From NCBI GenBank assembly GCA_902588635.1, contig CACIPW010000005.1, positions 1-44,269 on the forward strand: DNA of 44,269 nt. Direction: 5' to 3'. The position numbers and the translations under genes were made by a program. Source of the DNA: an uncultured Pelagibacteraceae bacterium (GTDB lineage: Bacteria > Pseudomonadota > Alphaproteobacteria > Pelagibacterales > Pelagibacteraceae). Positions 26,805 to 34,227 of the stretch are shown here, in pieces (position 1 is the stretch's first letter; each line of letters begins with the position of its first letter). Below the pieces are notes generated by a model that worked only from the letters and a program-made list of their open reading frames with translations, was not told where the DNA came from and made no database searches.

Positions 26805-27515
26805 ATGAAAAAGAAGAAAAAAAAAAGAATAGTTAAGAATGAAAGTTTGATTAAAGGAATTTTACCAAAGTCACTTGGTAAAGCTTATATTGACTTTAAA
26901 AAACATCAAGAAATTAGCAAACTAAAAAAAATAAAACTAGAAGAAAGAGAAGAGTCTAAACAGCTTATTCAAGAAAGAAAAGATTTAAAGTTAAGACAGG
27001 AAAAAATTGAAAAAGAAGAAGAAAGATTAAAATTAAAAGAAGAGAATCTTAACCAAAAAGAAAGAGATCAAAAAGTAAGAGATGAAGAACAAAGAAGGAA
27101 AGATGAAGACTTAAGATTAAAAGATTCAGATCTAAGACGAAAGGACAAAAATCAAACACAAAGGGATAATGAATTAAAATTAAAAGAAGAAGAACAAAAC
27201 AGAAAAGACATTGACCTAAAAGTACGAGAAGAAGAACAAAAACAAAAAGAACAAAAAGAGCGAAGACGTAAAAAATTAGATAATCAAAAATCTAAACTTG
27301 AAGAGCAAAAACTTAGAGACCAAGAAATGATAAGATTAAAAGAATGGGAATTAAAATTTGATGAGGAACAAAAGTTAAAAGAAACTAAGGAAAAATTAAA
27401 AGATGAACAAATAAGATTAAAGGATTTGGAAATTCAAAAACTTAAAGAGCAGGAAATGCAAAAATTTAAAGAAGAATTAATCGAAGAACAAGTAAAAAAA
27501 GACGACTTAAACTAA
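26805..27515 (+). CDS. Highly charged coiled-coil protein with tandem heptads
   Basis: I do not recognise this 236-residue protein. It begins with a run of six lysines (MKKKKKK) and has no membrane segment. From about residue 40 it is almost wholly Lys, Glu, Gln, Arg, Asp and Leu. Twelve in-register 7-residue units run from residue 72 to 155 (for example DEDLRLK, DSDLRRK, DNELKLK, DIDLKVR, EEEQNRK), followed by a less regular KLKEQE-rich tail. This predicts a long soluble single or coiled-coil alpha helix, perhaps 30 nm. The pattern resembles the central parts of TolA, but no anchor or globular end domain is present. The frame is continuous and begins 117 bp after the MFS gene. Confidence 0.75.
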   Translation: MKKKKKKRIVKNESLIKGILPKSLGKAYIDFKKHQEISKLKKIKLEEREESKQLIQERKDLKLRQEKIEKEEERLKLKEENLNQKERDQKVRDEEQRRKDEDLRLKDSDLRRKDKNQTQRDNELKLKEEEQNRKDIDLKVREEEQKQKEQKERRRKKLDNQKSKLEEQKLRDQEMIRLKEWELKFDEEQKLKETKEKLKDEQIRLKDLEIQKLKEQEMQKFKEELIEEQVKKDDLN

Positions 27516-27590
27516 TCTACTCTCTTTAAAACCATCTACTTTAATAAAGCACAGGCAAACTCAGTAAAAATAATGCAAGAAAGCTTAAAA

Positions 27591-27827
27591 TTATTTTAAA
27601 TATTTTCTGTAAACAAATATTACCGCAAAAACAATTATTAGTGCAGCAATACCCTGTTCTCCTAGACTATTAAGCAAATTAATTAAATTTTTTGTAACCT
27701 GTGAACCAAAAAAAGCTACATTTGGTCCAAATATTATTTCGGCAATTACAGATACACCCAATAAAAGAACTCCCAGTTCAAGAAACTTATTCAAATAACT
27801 CGAAATTTTAGAAATCCAACTATTCAT
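27591..27827 (-). CDS. Tiny membrane protein, paralogue of 27922-28137
   Basis: A 78-residue protein with two hydrophobic helices (about 18-34 and 57-73) joined by a loop with GPNVAFFG (34-41) and NSLGEQGI (53-60). It ends in a basic YRKYLK. An ATG at 27827 preceded by AAGGA with 6-nt spacing sets the start; an upstream in-frame TTG is rejected. It is clearly similar to its neighbour at 27922-28137, indicating tandem duplication. Family unknown to me. A hairpin-with-inverted-repeat lies between the two genes. Confidence 0.7.
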   Translation of the reverse strand: MNSWISKISSYLNKFLELGVLLLGVSVIAEIIFGPNVAFFGSQVTKNLINLLNSLGEQGIAALIIVFAVIFVYRKYLK

Positions 27828-27833
27828 TAAATA

Positions 27834-27838
27834 TCCTT
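27834..27838 (-). promoter_or_regulatory. Ribosome binding site of the 78-residue membrane protein
   Basis: Read on the minus strand this is AAGGA, six bases before the ATG at 27827. It decides that start over the TTG five codons upstream. Confidence 0.65.
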
Positions 27839-27843
27839 TCAAT

Positions 27844-27879
27844 AAAATCCCTAACCTTTCTTGTCAGGTTAGGGATTTT
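27844..27879 (-). terminator. Strong near-bidirectional hairpin terminator
   Basis: A perfect 14-bp stem, AAAATCCCTAACCT (27844-27857) with AGGTTAGGGATTTT (27866-27879), closes an 8-nt loop. On the minus strand it is followed by TTTTATT; on the plus strand by TTTTTTATT. It lies downstream of the 71-residue membrane gene (minus) and just before the ribosome binding site of the 78-residue gene. It can terminate the first transcript while the second is made from another promoter, or act as a leader hairpin for the second. Confidence 0.85.
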
Positions 27880-27881
27880 TT

Positions 27882-27911
27882 ATTAGCGACTACTTATGAG
27901 GGAGTGCTAAT
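27882..27911. repeat. Second inverted repeat between the paralogous small genes
   Basis: ATTAGC (27882-27887) pairs with GCTAAT (27906-27911), extended by ACT/AGT after a one-base bulge. It is immediately next to the 14-bp terminator and only 10 bp past the stop codon of the 71-residue gene. It could be an mRNA 3' stem-loop or a protein-binding site. Confidence 0.5.
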
Positions 27912-27921
27912 TTAACTGTAC

Positions 27922-28137
27922 TTATTTATATAAATTTAGAATGACGATAGCCGCTACTAAACCAACTATACCAGCATCACCTAAACTTTGAACTAGACCA
28001 ACGATATTGTCTGCTACTCCTCCTACAAATGGTACATTTCCACCAAGTAGAGAAACGACGATACCAAGGCCAAGCAGACCAATAACAACACTAGTCAAGC
28101 TTGATATTGTTCCTGATAATCCTTGTAACACTTTCAT
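27922..28137 (-). CDS. Tiny glycine-rich membrane protein, paralogue of 27591-27827
   Basis: A 71-residue protein with two hydrophobic segments (about 14-32 and 53-69) and a short basic start (MKVLQ), ending in LYK. The loop has GGNVPFVGG (32-40) and SLGDAGI (51-57), which align with GPNVAFFG and SLGEQGI of the downstream gene. Gly and Val dominate. A GGGAG lies 4-5 nt before the ATG, a strong ribosome site for this genome, suggesting high expression. No recognised family; small hairpin membrane proteins of this kind include bacteriocin-like peptides, holin-like proteins and complex accessory subunits. None of these is demonstrated. Confidence 0.7.
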   Translation of the reverse strand: MKVLQGLSGTISSLTSVVIGLLGLGIVVSLLGGNVPFVGGVADNIVGLVQSLGDAGIVGLVAAIVILNLYK

Positions 28138-28162
28138 TTTAGCTCCCTTCTTTTTAGTTATT

Positions 28163-28179
28163 TACCGAATCGTTCGGTA
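28163..28179. promoter_or_regulatory. 17-bp palindrome upstream of the 71-residue gene
   Basis: TACCGAA-TCG-TTCGGTA is a perfect inverted repeat with 7-bp arms and a 3-bp centre, 26 bp before the small-gene start. In DNA this AT-rich it stands out for its two CCGAA/TTCGG blocks. It resembles TetR-type operators. It could also be a hairpin in the 5' leader. It lies in the 150-bp divergent gap (28138-28287). Confidence 0.5.
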
Positions 28180-28287
28180 GTAGTAGAACAGTAAACATAC
28201 TGCGACGCTTTAAAAGCATTAATTTTCCGCTATAATCAACGTTTTTAAGTCCATTTTAGGTCGAATTAGTATAATTATAACTTTATA

Positions 28288-28515
28288 TTGAATAAAGAAA
28301 ACACAACTAAGCTTTGGAAAATTATCCAGGAAGCTGGTGATTATTTACAAGGCCAACTTCCAGACCATCCAAATCACCCTAAGGGAAGAAACTCTTATGC
28401 TCATGTTGCAATTTGTATAAAAAGTAAATTTAACGCAAGCTACAAAGATATCGAAGATGAAAAATTTGAAGAAGTAATAAATTATATTGAATTTTTAAAA
28501 AATAATCCTAGTTAA
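28288..28515 (+). CDS. Small conserved-looking protein, ORF6C-like C-terminal pattern
   Basis: A 75-residue soluble protein with a probable TTG start at 28288; no ATG is available before the compact domain. The central HPNHPKGRNSYAHVAICIKSKF segment (about 25-46, given here as HPKGRNSYAHV) and the following YKDIEDEKFEEVINYIEFLK (about 57-76) recall domains attached to phage antirepressor-type proteins (ORF6C-like). That resemblance is a memory of motif style and is weak. No catalytic residues are evident. The stop is directly adjacent to the convergent amidinotransferase stop. Confidence 0.55.
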   Translation: MNKENTTKLWKIIQEAGDYLQGQLPDHPNHPKGRNSYAHVAICIKSKFNASYKDIEDEKFEEVINYIEFLKNNPS

Positions 28516-29631
28516 TTATTGTTTTGGAAAATAGTCTTCTAATTTTCCTTCTCTATACACGTCTGCAGTGCAACAATGAAGTCCTCCGCCAAAAGCATAA
28601 GCATCTCTTAGTTCAACCGGTATCACTTCCATCCCGAGTTTATCTAATTGTTCAGCTTGGTAAACCTCACTTTTTTCCACACATACAGTTTTTGGATCTA
28701 AAACTAGAACATTCATAGATAGCCATACTGATGAATAACATAACGGAGGTGGAGCATTGTGAGCTGGTTGCGCAGCATCAACAATTTTCCAGCCATTATC
28801 TTCAAAAAGTTTTTTCTGTTCTTTTGGCAGTCTTCTATGGGGATTGTTGATAATTAAACCTGGTTTTATTGGTGTAAATGTAGCGTCAATGTGAATTGGA
28901 TAAGGGTCTCCTGGAAAATTAACCGCATGAACTCTATGATTTTTGTAATGTCTACTTAACCAATCAATTCCTTTGAGATTAGTTGTAAATCCATGTTGAA
29001 CTACTAAATCTTTTCCAAACCTTAAAATGTCTGCTGCATCAAAAAGAGGTTCCTCTTCTGTTGTCACAAAAAATTTTTTTTCAGTCCATTCTAATCTTTT
29101 TTGTATACCAATTTTATCAGACAAGTAATCTTTTCTATAGTCAAGATCTGTTAATCTAGGTTTAGGTGCAGACTCGTGTTTCATATTTGGATCTTGTTCA
29201 TAATATTTATTGATAAGTGGTCTGTAATTTAAATATTCAAACCATCTACATCTATAACTCATTGTCGCTTCTAACATTTCATTTCCGACAGTTAAAATAA
29301 CGTCACGGGCAGGCATACATCCAAACATGCTTTCAACTTTCCAATCGGGTGTTGAAATTTCTTGATTAAAATTTAAAGGCTCTGGTCTGTCAACTTTAAT
29401 TCCTCTTTTTTCTAAAATACTAACAAAGTCATTAAGTAATTGATTTGCTTTATCTACAGTGTCTTTTGTTCTTGGACCATGTTTTCCTTTCATATCTGAG
29501 TCTTCTGGTACTTTTGCATCTAAAGCTGGTTCTGGCGCAGGTATACAACAGCCATCTGCTCTTCCAACAATTACGTGTTTTAGTGGATCCCATTCATTCC
29601 AACTATTAACAATAACCTTTTTATCTTTCAT
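28516..29631 (-). CDS. Glycine amidinotransferase (AGAT-like)
   Basis: An amidinotransferase of the GATM/AGAT family, which moves the amidino group of arginine to glycine (or another amine), giving guanidinoacetate and ornithine. The 371 residues match GATM along the whole length: NSWNEWDPLKHVIVGR at the N-terminus, MPARD (106-110), D198 in LFDAAD, H247 in YPIHIDATF and the nucleophile C353 in GGGLHCCTADV. All catalytic residues are present. The acceptor cannot be read with certainty. It lies 4 bp after an EamA transporter gene, and the pair is probably co-transcribed. Confidence 0.85.
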   Translation of the reverse strand: MKDKKVIVNSWNEWDPLKHVIVGRADGCCIPAPEPALDAKVPEDSDMKGKHGPRTKDTVDKANQLLNDFVSILEKRGIKVDRPEPLNFNQEISTPDWKVESMFGCMPARDVILTVGNEMLEATMSYRCRWFEYLNYRPLINKYYEQDPNMKHESAPKPRLTDLDYRKDYLSDKIGIQKRLEWTEKKFFVTTEEEPLFDAADILRFGKDLVVQHGFTTNLKGIDWLSRHYKNHRVHAVNFPGDPYPIHIDATFTPIKPGLIINNPHRRLPKEQKKLFEDNGWKIVDAAQPAHNAPPPLCYSSVWLSMNVLVLDPKTVCVEKSEVYQAEQLDKLGMEVIPVELRDAYAFGGGLHCCTADVYREGKLEDYFPKQ

Positions 29632-29635
29632 ATAC

Positions 29636-30541
29636 TTAGTTAAGCCCTATAAATCTTCTATTTGTTTTTATTGTCAAACTATAATGACTTATAGATATAA
29701 AAATTAAAAAACCACCAATAATAGTATTATTGGTTGGCACTTCGTTAATACCTAGCATGGGAAGCCACACCCAGAAAATTCCTCCAATGACCTCTGTTAA
29801 AGATAACAAGGTTAGTTCTGCTGCTGGAATAACTTTAGAGCCTATTGAATATAAAATTAAACCAAAACAAACAATTGTTCCATGTATTGCAAATAGCCCT
29901 TCATTATAACTTGATGATATAAAATTTTTTCCATCATTAAATAGCATTGCTGAAGCAAATATTGCACAAATCAATCCTGCAATTGCGACTGTTGTAAATT
30001 TAGGTGTTTCCTTTCTCCATCTTAAAGATACGGAAAAAACTGAAAAACCTATCGCTGAGATTAGGCCAAAAACTAAACCTAAAAGTGATCCTTTGTTGGT
30101 ATTTCCTGAGGCCATAATCAGTATTCCTACAGCTGCCACTATTATTGCAATCCAAACGTTATATGAAATTTGTTCTTTAAGAAATAAAAAGCCCAGCAAC
30201 GCTGTCATGAATGGCATAGCAGCCAAACAAAGTAAAGTGATTGCAGCACTAGTATTAGTTATAGACCATATAAAAGTTATCATAGCTAAACCAAGGCCGC
30301 ATCCTCCGATTAAACCTGACAATCCAATTTTAAAATAATTTTTATAAAAATACTTTCCTTCATCAAAAAATAAATAAATATTTAAAATAAGAAAAATTAC
30401 AATTCCTCTTGTAAATAAATATTGCCACGGAACTAAATTCGGTTGATCCATATAACGGACTACCAGGGGTCCAAAAGACCACAAGAGTCCTGCTAGTAAT
30501 ACTACTGGAATTGCAATTTTTTCATTTTTTATTTGAAACAT
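29636..30541 (-). CDS. EamA/DMT family transporter
   Basis: A 301-residue inner-membrane transporter with ten predicted helices in two EamA repeats. Landmarks are LLWSFGPLVVRYMD in the first helix, FIWSITNTSAAITLLCLAAMP in the middle of the first repeat (cited to its core ITNTSAAITLL) and LSLTEVIGGIFWVWL in the second. The start is taken at the ATG at 30541; an earlier TTG-CTG is less likely. It sits directly upstream of the amidinotransferase gene with a 4-bp gap. Transport of a substrate or product of that enzyme is a reasonable inference but unproven. Confidence 0.85.
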   Translation of the reverse strand: MFQIKNEKIAIPVVLLAGLLWSFGPLVVRYMDQPNLVPWQYLFTRGIVIFLILNIYLFFDEGKYFYKNYFKIGLSGLIGGCGLGLAMITFIWSITNTSAAITLLCLAAMPFMTALLGFLFLKEQISYNVWIAIIVAAVGILIMASGNTNKGSLLGLVFGLISAIGFSVFSVSLRWRKETPKFTTVAIAGLICAIFASAMLFNDGKNFISSSYNEGLFAIHGTIVCFGLILYSIGSKVIPAAELTLLSLTEVIGGIFWVWLPMLGINEVPTNNTIIGGFLIFISISHYSLTIKTNRRFIGLN

Positions 30542-30588
30542 CAGCAATGTTTAATGCCTATTGAAGTTTTCTACAATAAAAATGATAT

Positions 30589-31845
30589 TTAATAAAAAAT
30601 ATTTTTATTTGGAGTAATGGGGATGAAACATTCAATTAATTCACCTTTTTTAAATAAAGATTTTCCTGACTTTAGTGCAGCCCATACATTGGATTTAATA
30701 AATGATTTAATTCTAAATGACTCTTGTCCACTTAAAATTTCTACTTCAAAATTTCCATTCTTAGTTGATTTTAATTTGGCTTTTAAAAATCTTGTAAATT
30801 TTTTTTTCTTTTCAAAGTCTTTTTTTAAAATAGCTTTAAATGGTTTCTCGCTTTTGGTGCCAAGTATTTTAGCTATGTAAGGATAAACAAAAAACCTAAA
30901 ACAAGCAGCTGATGAAATTGGATTACCTGGTAATCCAAAAAAACATTTTTGTTTATTTTTAAATTTTGCAAACAAAATTGGTTTTCCTGGTCTTATTGCA
31001 ACATCTTTAAAAAAACCTGTTAATTTAAATTTTTTGATAACTGATGGAACAAAATCAAACTTTCCAGCAGAAACAGCTCCTGAAGTTATAACTATATCAG
31101 CTTTTGAATTTAAACTTTTCCTTAGCATTTTTTCAAAAAGTTTTTGATCTTGATCTCTCAATATACCTCCATCAATAAAGTTAAACAGAAAGTTGTTCGA
31201 TAGAGACTTAATATAATAACTGTTTGAATTTCTTACTTGCCAATCATTTATCTTATTCTTTTCAGAAATTTCATTTCCAGTAGAAAAAAACAAGATATTA
31301 GGTTTTGACATTACTTTTATTTTTTTTACCCCTAAACTCTTCAAAGCTAAAATATGAGAAGCTTGTATTAATTCACCTTTAGAAATAATTAATTCTTTTT
31401 TTTTAAAATCTGACCCTTTAAATCTTATATGATTATTTTTCTTAATTTTTTTATTAATTAAAATATATTTTTTCATTTTATTATTTGGATAAAATTGAGT
31501 TTGTTCAATTGGTATAACGGTATCAAAAGGTTTTGGAATTAATGCTCCTGTCGTAACTTCAATCGTTTGAAATTTTTTTACATTTAGAATTTTTGGATTG
31601 TCACCTGCGGCTATTGTTTTAATTATTTTAAAAATTTTGCTTTTTTTTTTATTTAAAAAAATTGTGTCTTTTGAATTAATTGCGTACCCATCAAATGCTG
31701 TATTGTTACCAGCGGGATAATTGACTTTTGAATAAACATTTTCTGCTGAAATTCTGTTCAGTGAATTTAAAAAACTTACATTTTGTAAACCAATATTAAT
31801 TTTAGATTTCTCTAAAATTTTTTTTGCTTTTAAATATCCAATCAT
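30589..31845 (-). CDS. moeA: Molybdopterin molybdenumtransferase
   Basis: MoeA inserts molybdate into the adenylated molybdopterin to form the molybdenum cofactor. The 418 residues show the MoeA/gephyrin pattern: NTAFDGYAI near the N-terminus, TGALIP, a SGAVSAGKFDFV segment (usually SGGVSVGDYDYV) and GLPGNPISSA near the end. The first segment carries the substrate-binding acidic residues. It overlaps mobA by 4 bp. Molybdenum cofactor supply fits the formate dehydrogenase cluster on the other strand. Confidence 0.93.
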   Translation of the reverse strand: MIGYLKAKKILEKSKINIGLQNVSFLNSLNRISAENVYSKVNYPAGNNTAFDGYAINSKDTIFLNKKKSKIFKIIKTIAAGDNPKILNVKKFQTIEVTTGALIPKPFDTVIPIEQTQFYPNNKMKKYILINKKIKKNNHIRFKGSDFKKKELIISKGELIQASHILALKSLGVKKIKVMSKPNILFFSTGNEISEKNKINDWQVRNSNSYYIKSLSNNFLFNFIDGGILRDQDQKLFEKMLRKSLNSKADIVITSGAVSAGKFDFVPSVIKKFKLTGFFKDVAIRPGKPILFAKFKNKQKCFFGLPGNPISSAACFRFFVYPYIAKILGTKSEKPFKAILKKDFEKKKKFTRFLKAKLKSTKNGNFEVEILSGQESFRIKSFIKSNVWAALKSGKSLFKKGELIECFIPITPNKNIFY

Positions 31846-32462
31846 TTTTTATAATCTTTTAATATTTTTTCTGCCTCATTTAAATCCTCTTTAGTGTTAA
31901 TGTTTAAGAAAGGATCAAATTTATCAAATTTTATATTAATTGTTTTTACTCCAATTTTATTTGCCCAATCCTCTACTTTTCTAAAATTATTTTTTACTAA
32001 ATCATTCTCTAATGTATCTAATAAATCTATCGACCATAAGCCAAATATATTATGTCTTTTTTCATTAGATCTAACAAAGTAAAGAGTGCTGTCACTACTG
32101 GTTATTTTTTTTTCGTATTGTTCTACTATTGAAATATCAAAAAATGGGGTATCCGAAGGAAAAGTTGCAATCCATTTATAATTCTCTTTTGTGTTTTTTG
32201 CCCACTTCATTGCAGTTAGTGCTCCAACAAGTGGGCCTAAATTTCCTTCAACGCAATCAGGTATGATAGTTACATCTTTCGATTGTTCAATTTTTATATC
32301 TTTGTTAGCAATTATTAAAATTTTCTTAAATTTTTCTCGTACTTTATCAATTACATGTTCAATTAAACTTTTTGATCCAAGTTTTGCTAGATTTTTATCC
32401 TCCCCAAATCTTTTTGATTTTCCCCCAGCTAGAATAACTGCTAAAATATTGTTATCATTCAT
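31842..32462 (-). CDS. mobA: Molybdenum cofactor guanylyltransferase
   Basis: A nucleotidyltransferase that links GMP to molybdopterin to give the guanine dinucleotide cofactor used by DMSO-reductase-type enzymes such as formate dehydrogenase. The 206 residues begin with LAGGKSKRFGEDKNLAKLG, the nucleotide-binding loop, and contain PLVGALTAMKWA and a PSDTPF metal motif. It is the first gene of a two-gene moeA unit, 43 bp from the divergent NifU-like gene that opens the formate dehydrogenase cluster. Confidence 0.9.
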   Translation of the reverse strand: MNDNNILAVILAGGKSKRFGEDKNLAKLGSKSLIEHVIDKVREKFKKILIIANKDIKIEQSKDVTIIPDCVEGNLGPLVGALTAMKWAKNTKENYKWIATFPSDTPFFDISIVEQYEKKITSSDSTLYFVRSNEKRHNIFGLWSIDLLDTLENDLVKNNFRKVEDWANKIGVKTINIKFDKFDPFLNINTKEDLNEAEKILKDYKK

Positions 32463-32505
32463 ATTACAAAATATAAAACATAAATATTTTAATTAAAGAA
32501 TTATA

Positions 32506-32904
32506 ATGGACTTAGAGGTTTTAAAAATTGCATCAAATACTGAAAATCATAAAATAATTAATGATCATACACATATATCAAAACAAAAAAATCCTTTATG
32601 TGGAGATGAAATGGAAATCTCCTTGAAAGTAAAAAATGAAAAAGTAGTTGATTTTGGATACCGTTGTAAATCATGTGCTTACTGTCAAGCTGCAGTCAGT
32701 CTACTATCAAGAAAATCTATAAATAAACCAATTATAAAAATAAAAGAAATAATTAATTTTGCCTTATCATTTTTTGAAAAAAATAATAATACTTTTCAAA
32801 AAGAATGGTCTGTGTTTAATAAACTGTTTGATAAAAAAAATATTTCTAGAAAGGAATGTTTGATGCTTCCTTTTAAAACTCTTTCGAAAGCGTTAAAATT
32901 ATAA
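32506..32904 (+). CDS. NifU/SufU-like Fe-S scaffold protein
   Basis: A 132-residue homologue of the NifU N-terminal/IscU/SufU scaffold, on which Fe-S clusters are built before transfer. Ligand candidates are all present: C32 and D34 in LCGDEME, C57 in RCKSCAYCQAA and C118 in RKECLMLPFKTL. Two extra cysteines flank C57 (C54, C60). The last motif resembles SufU (RIKCATL). It is the first gene of the formate dehydrogenase cluster, directly before the HPP gene, and may supply clusters to the Fe-S-rich enzyme. That role is inference. Confidence 0.85.
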   Translation: MDLEVLKIASNTENHKIINDHTHISKQKNPLCGDEMEISLKVKNEKVVDFGYRCKSCAYCQAAVSLLSRKSINKPIIKIKEIINFALSFFEKNNNTFQKEWSVFNKLFDKKNISRKECLMLPFKTLSKALKL

Positions 32905-33369
32905 ATGAATAAAGAAAATTTAAAAAAATCAATTATATCTACAATATTTTCAATTATAACTATCGCTGTTTTAACTTTACTAACATACAAAACTGAATAT
33001 GGAATCTTTTTAATTGCATCCTTTGGTTCTTCAATGGTTTTGTTATACGGCTACCCAGAAAATCCGTTTTCACAACCTAAAAATATTTTTTTTGGTCACT
33101 TATTAACCTCTGTTGTCGGAATAATTTTTCTAAATTTAATTCCGTTGCCAATATATATAACAATTCCTTTTGCAGTAGGAATTGGTGTTGGTTTAATGAT
33201 ATTGTTAAACGTAACTCATCCACCTGCCGGTGGTAATCCCATAATTGTTATAATCGGTAGTGTTTCCTTAGATTATTTAATAATGCCGATAATTTTAGGA
33301 TCATTAATAATTTTAGTTTTTGGTATAATTTTAAATCGACTTATTTTAAAAAAGAAATATCCTTTATAA
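32905..33369 (+). CDS. HPP family membrane protein
   Basis: A 154-residue inner-membrane protein with four predicted helices (about 12-50, 63-85, 88-108 and 122-148). The family motif HPPAGG appears in the THPPAGGNP stretch (about residues 114-117). HPP proteins have been linked to nitrite transport in plants and algae, but the substrate in bacteria is mostly unknown. The gene begins immediately after the scaffold gene and ends immediately before fdhD with no gap, so it belongs to the formate dehydrogenase operon. A transporter of formate or a related anion is one possible reading. Confidence 0.8.
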   Translation: MNKENLKKSIISTIFSIITIAVLTLLTYKTEYGIFLIASFGSSMVLLYGYPENPFSQPKNIFFGHLLTSVVGIIFLNLIPLPIYITIPFAVGIGVGLMILLNVTHPPAGGNPIIVIIGSVSLDYLIMPIILGSLIILVFGIILNRLILKKKYPL

Positions 33370-34212
33370 ATGGACATTAAATATAACGTTACAAAATTAA
33401 AAGAGAATAATACTGAAGAAATCAAAGATTCTGTTTCAGTAGAAGAGCCTCTAGAAATGAATTTAAAATTTAAAACTAATGGAAATTGGAAAGTTGAAAA
33501 TCTTTCAATTACCATGAGAACACCAGGTAATGATGAGGATCTAATTGCAGGCTTTCTTTTTAATGAAAGAATTGTAGAGAATTTTTCTGATATAGAAAAA
33601 ATTGAAAAGCAAGGAGATGAAGTTGGAGATTATAATATACGTAATAAAATTATAGCCATCATTAATAATAATAAAAATATTGATATAGGAAAATTAAAAA
33701 GAAATTTCCTTACTAACTCATCATGTGGTGTTTGTGGAAAGACTTCTCTAGACTCTGTTGAAGTTATAAAAAATGATAAGTTAGATTTATCTTATCCAAA
33801 GATTGAAAAAAAAATTATTTTAAATTCACCTAAGCTTTTAATAAATGAGCAGTCAGAATTTGCAAAAACTGGAGGGATTCACGCAAGTTCTTTAATCGAT
33901 GATAACGGTAAGGTTATAGCAACAAGAGAAGATGTAGGTAGACATAACGCCCTTGATAAACTTATTGGCCACACACATAAAAAAAAATTAATTGATAATA
34001 AATCTCAATTTATAGCATGTTCAGGTAGATTAAATTTCGAGTTAGTTCAAAAAGCATTAATGTCAAATATAGGGCTAATGGCGGGTGTGGGTGCACCCAC
34101 TAGTCTTGCTATTGATTTAGCAAAACGTTTTGACATGACACTGCTTGGTTTTGTAAAAAACAATAGCTTTAATATTTATAGCAATAGAGAAAGAGTTATA
34201 ATAAAAAGCTAA
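33370..34212 (+). CDS. fdhD: Formate dehydrogenase accessory sulfurtransferase FdhD
   Basis: FdhD hands sulfur from a cysteine desulfurase to the molybdenum cofactor of formate dehydrogenase, and is needed for activity. The 280-residue protein has the reactive cysteines C119 and C122 in SSCGVCGK, and the family segments VTMRTPGNDEDL-like (MRTPGNDEDLIAGFLF) and GGIHAS. It starts one codon after the HPP stop. Position between scaffold and structural genes supports it as the maturation factor for the enzyme encoded downstream. Confidence 0.94.
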   Translation: MDIKYNVTKLKENNTEEIKDSVSVEEPLEMNLKFKTNGNWKVENLSITMRTPGNDEDLIAGFLFNERIVENFSDIEKIEKQGDEVGDYNIRNKIIAIINNNKNIDIGKLKRNFLTNSSCGVCGKTSLDSVEVIKNDKLDLSYPKIEKKIILNSPKLLINEQSEFAKTGGIHASSLIDDNGKVIATREDVGRHNALDKLIGHTHKKKLIDNKSQFIACSGRLNFELVQKALMSNIGLMAGVGAPTSLAIDLAKRFDMTLLGFVKNNSFNIYSNRERVIIKS

Positions 34213-34227
34213 AAATAAAAGGGTAAA

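Noticed and set aside
27018-27269. Reading the heptad array as a TolA- or M-protein-like surface protein
   Set aside because: There is no signal peptide, membrane helix or cell-wall motif; the similarity is compositional.
24413-30541. The two EamA genes as a recent duplication
   Set aside because: Apart from family motifs (ITNT-type and VWVWL-type segments) the proteins differ throughout, so they are old paralogues or separate acquisitions.
30617-30880. An 87-residue plus-strand frame opposite moeA
   Set aside because: It is the antisense of the moeA C-terminus and has no ribosome site or conserved look.
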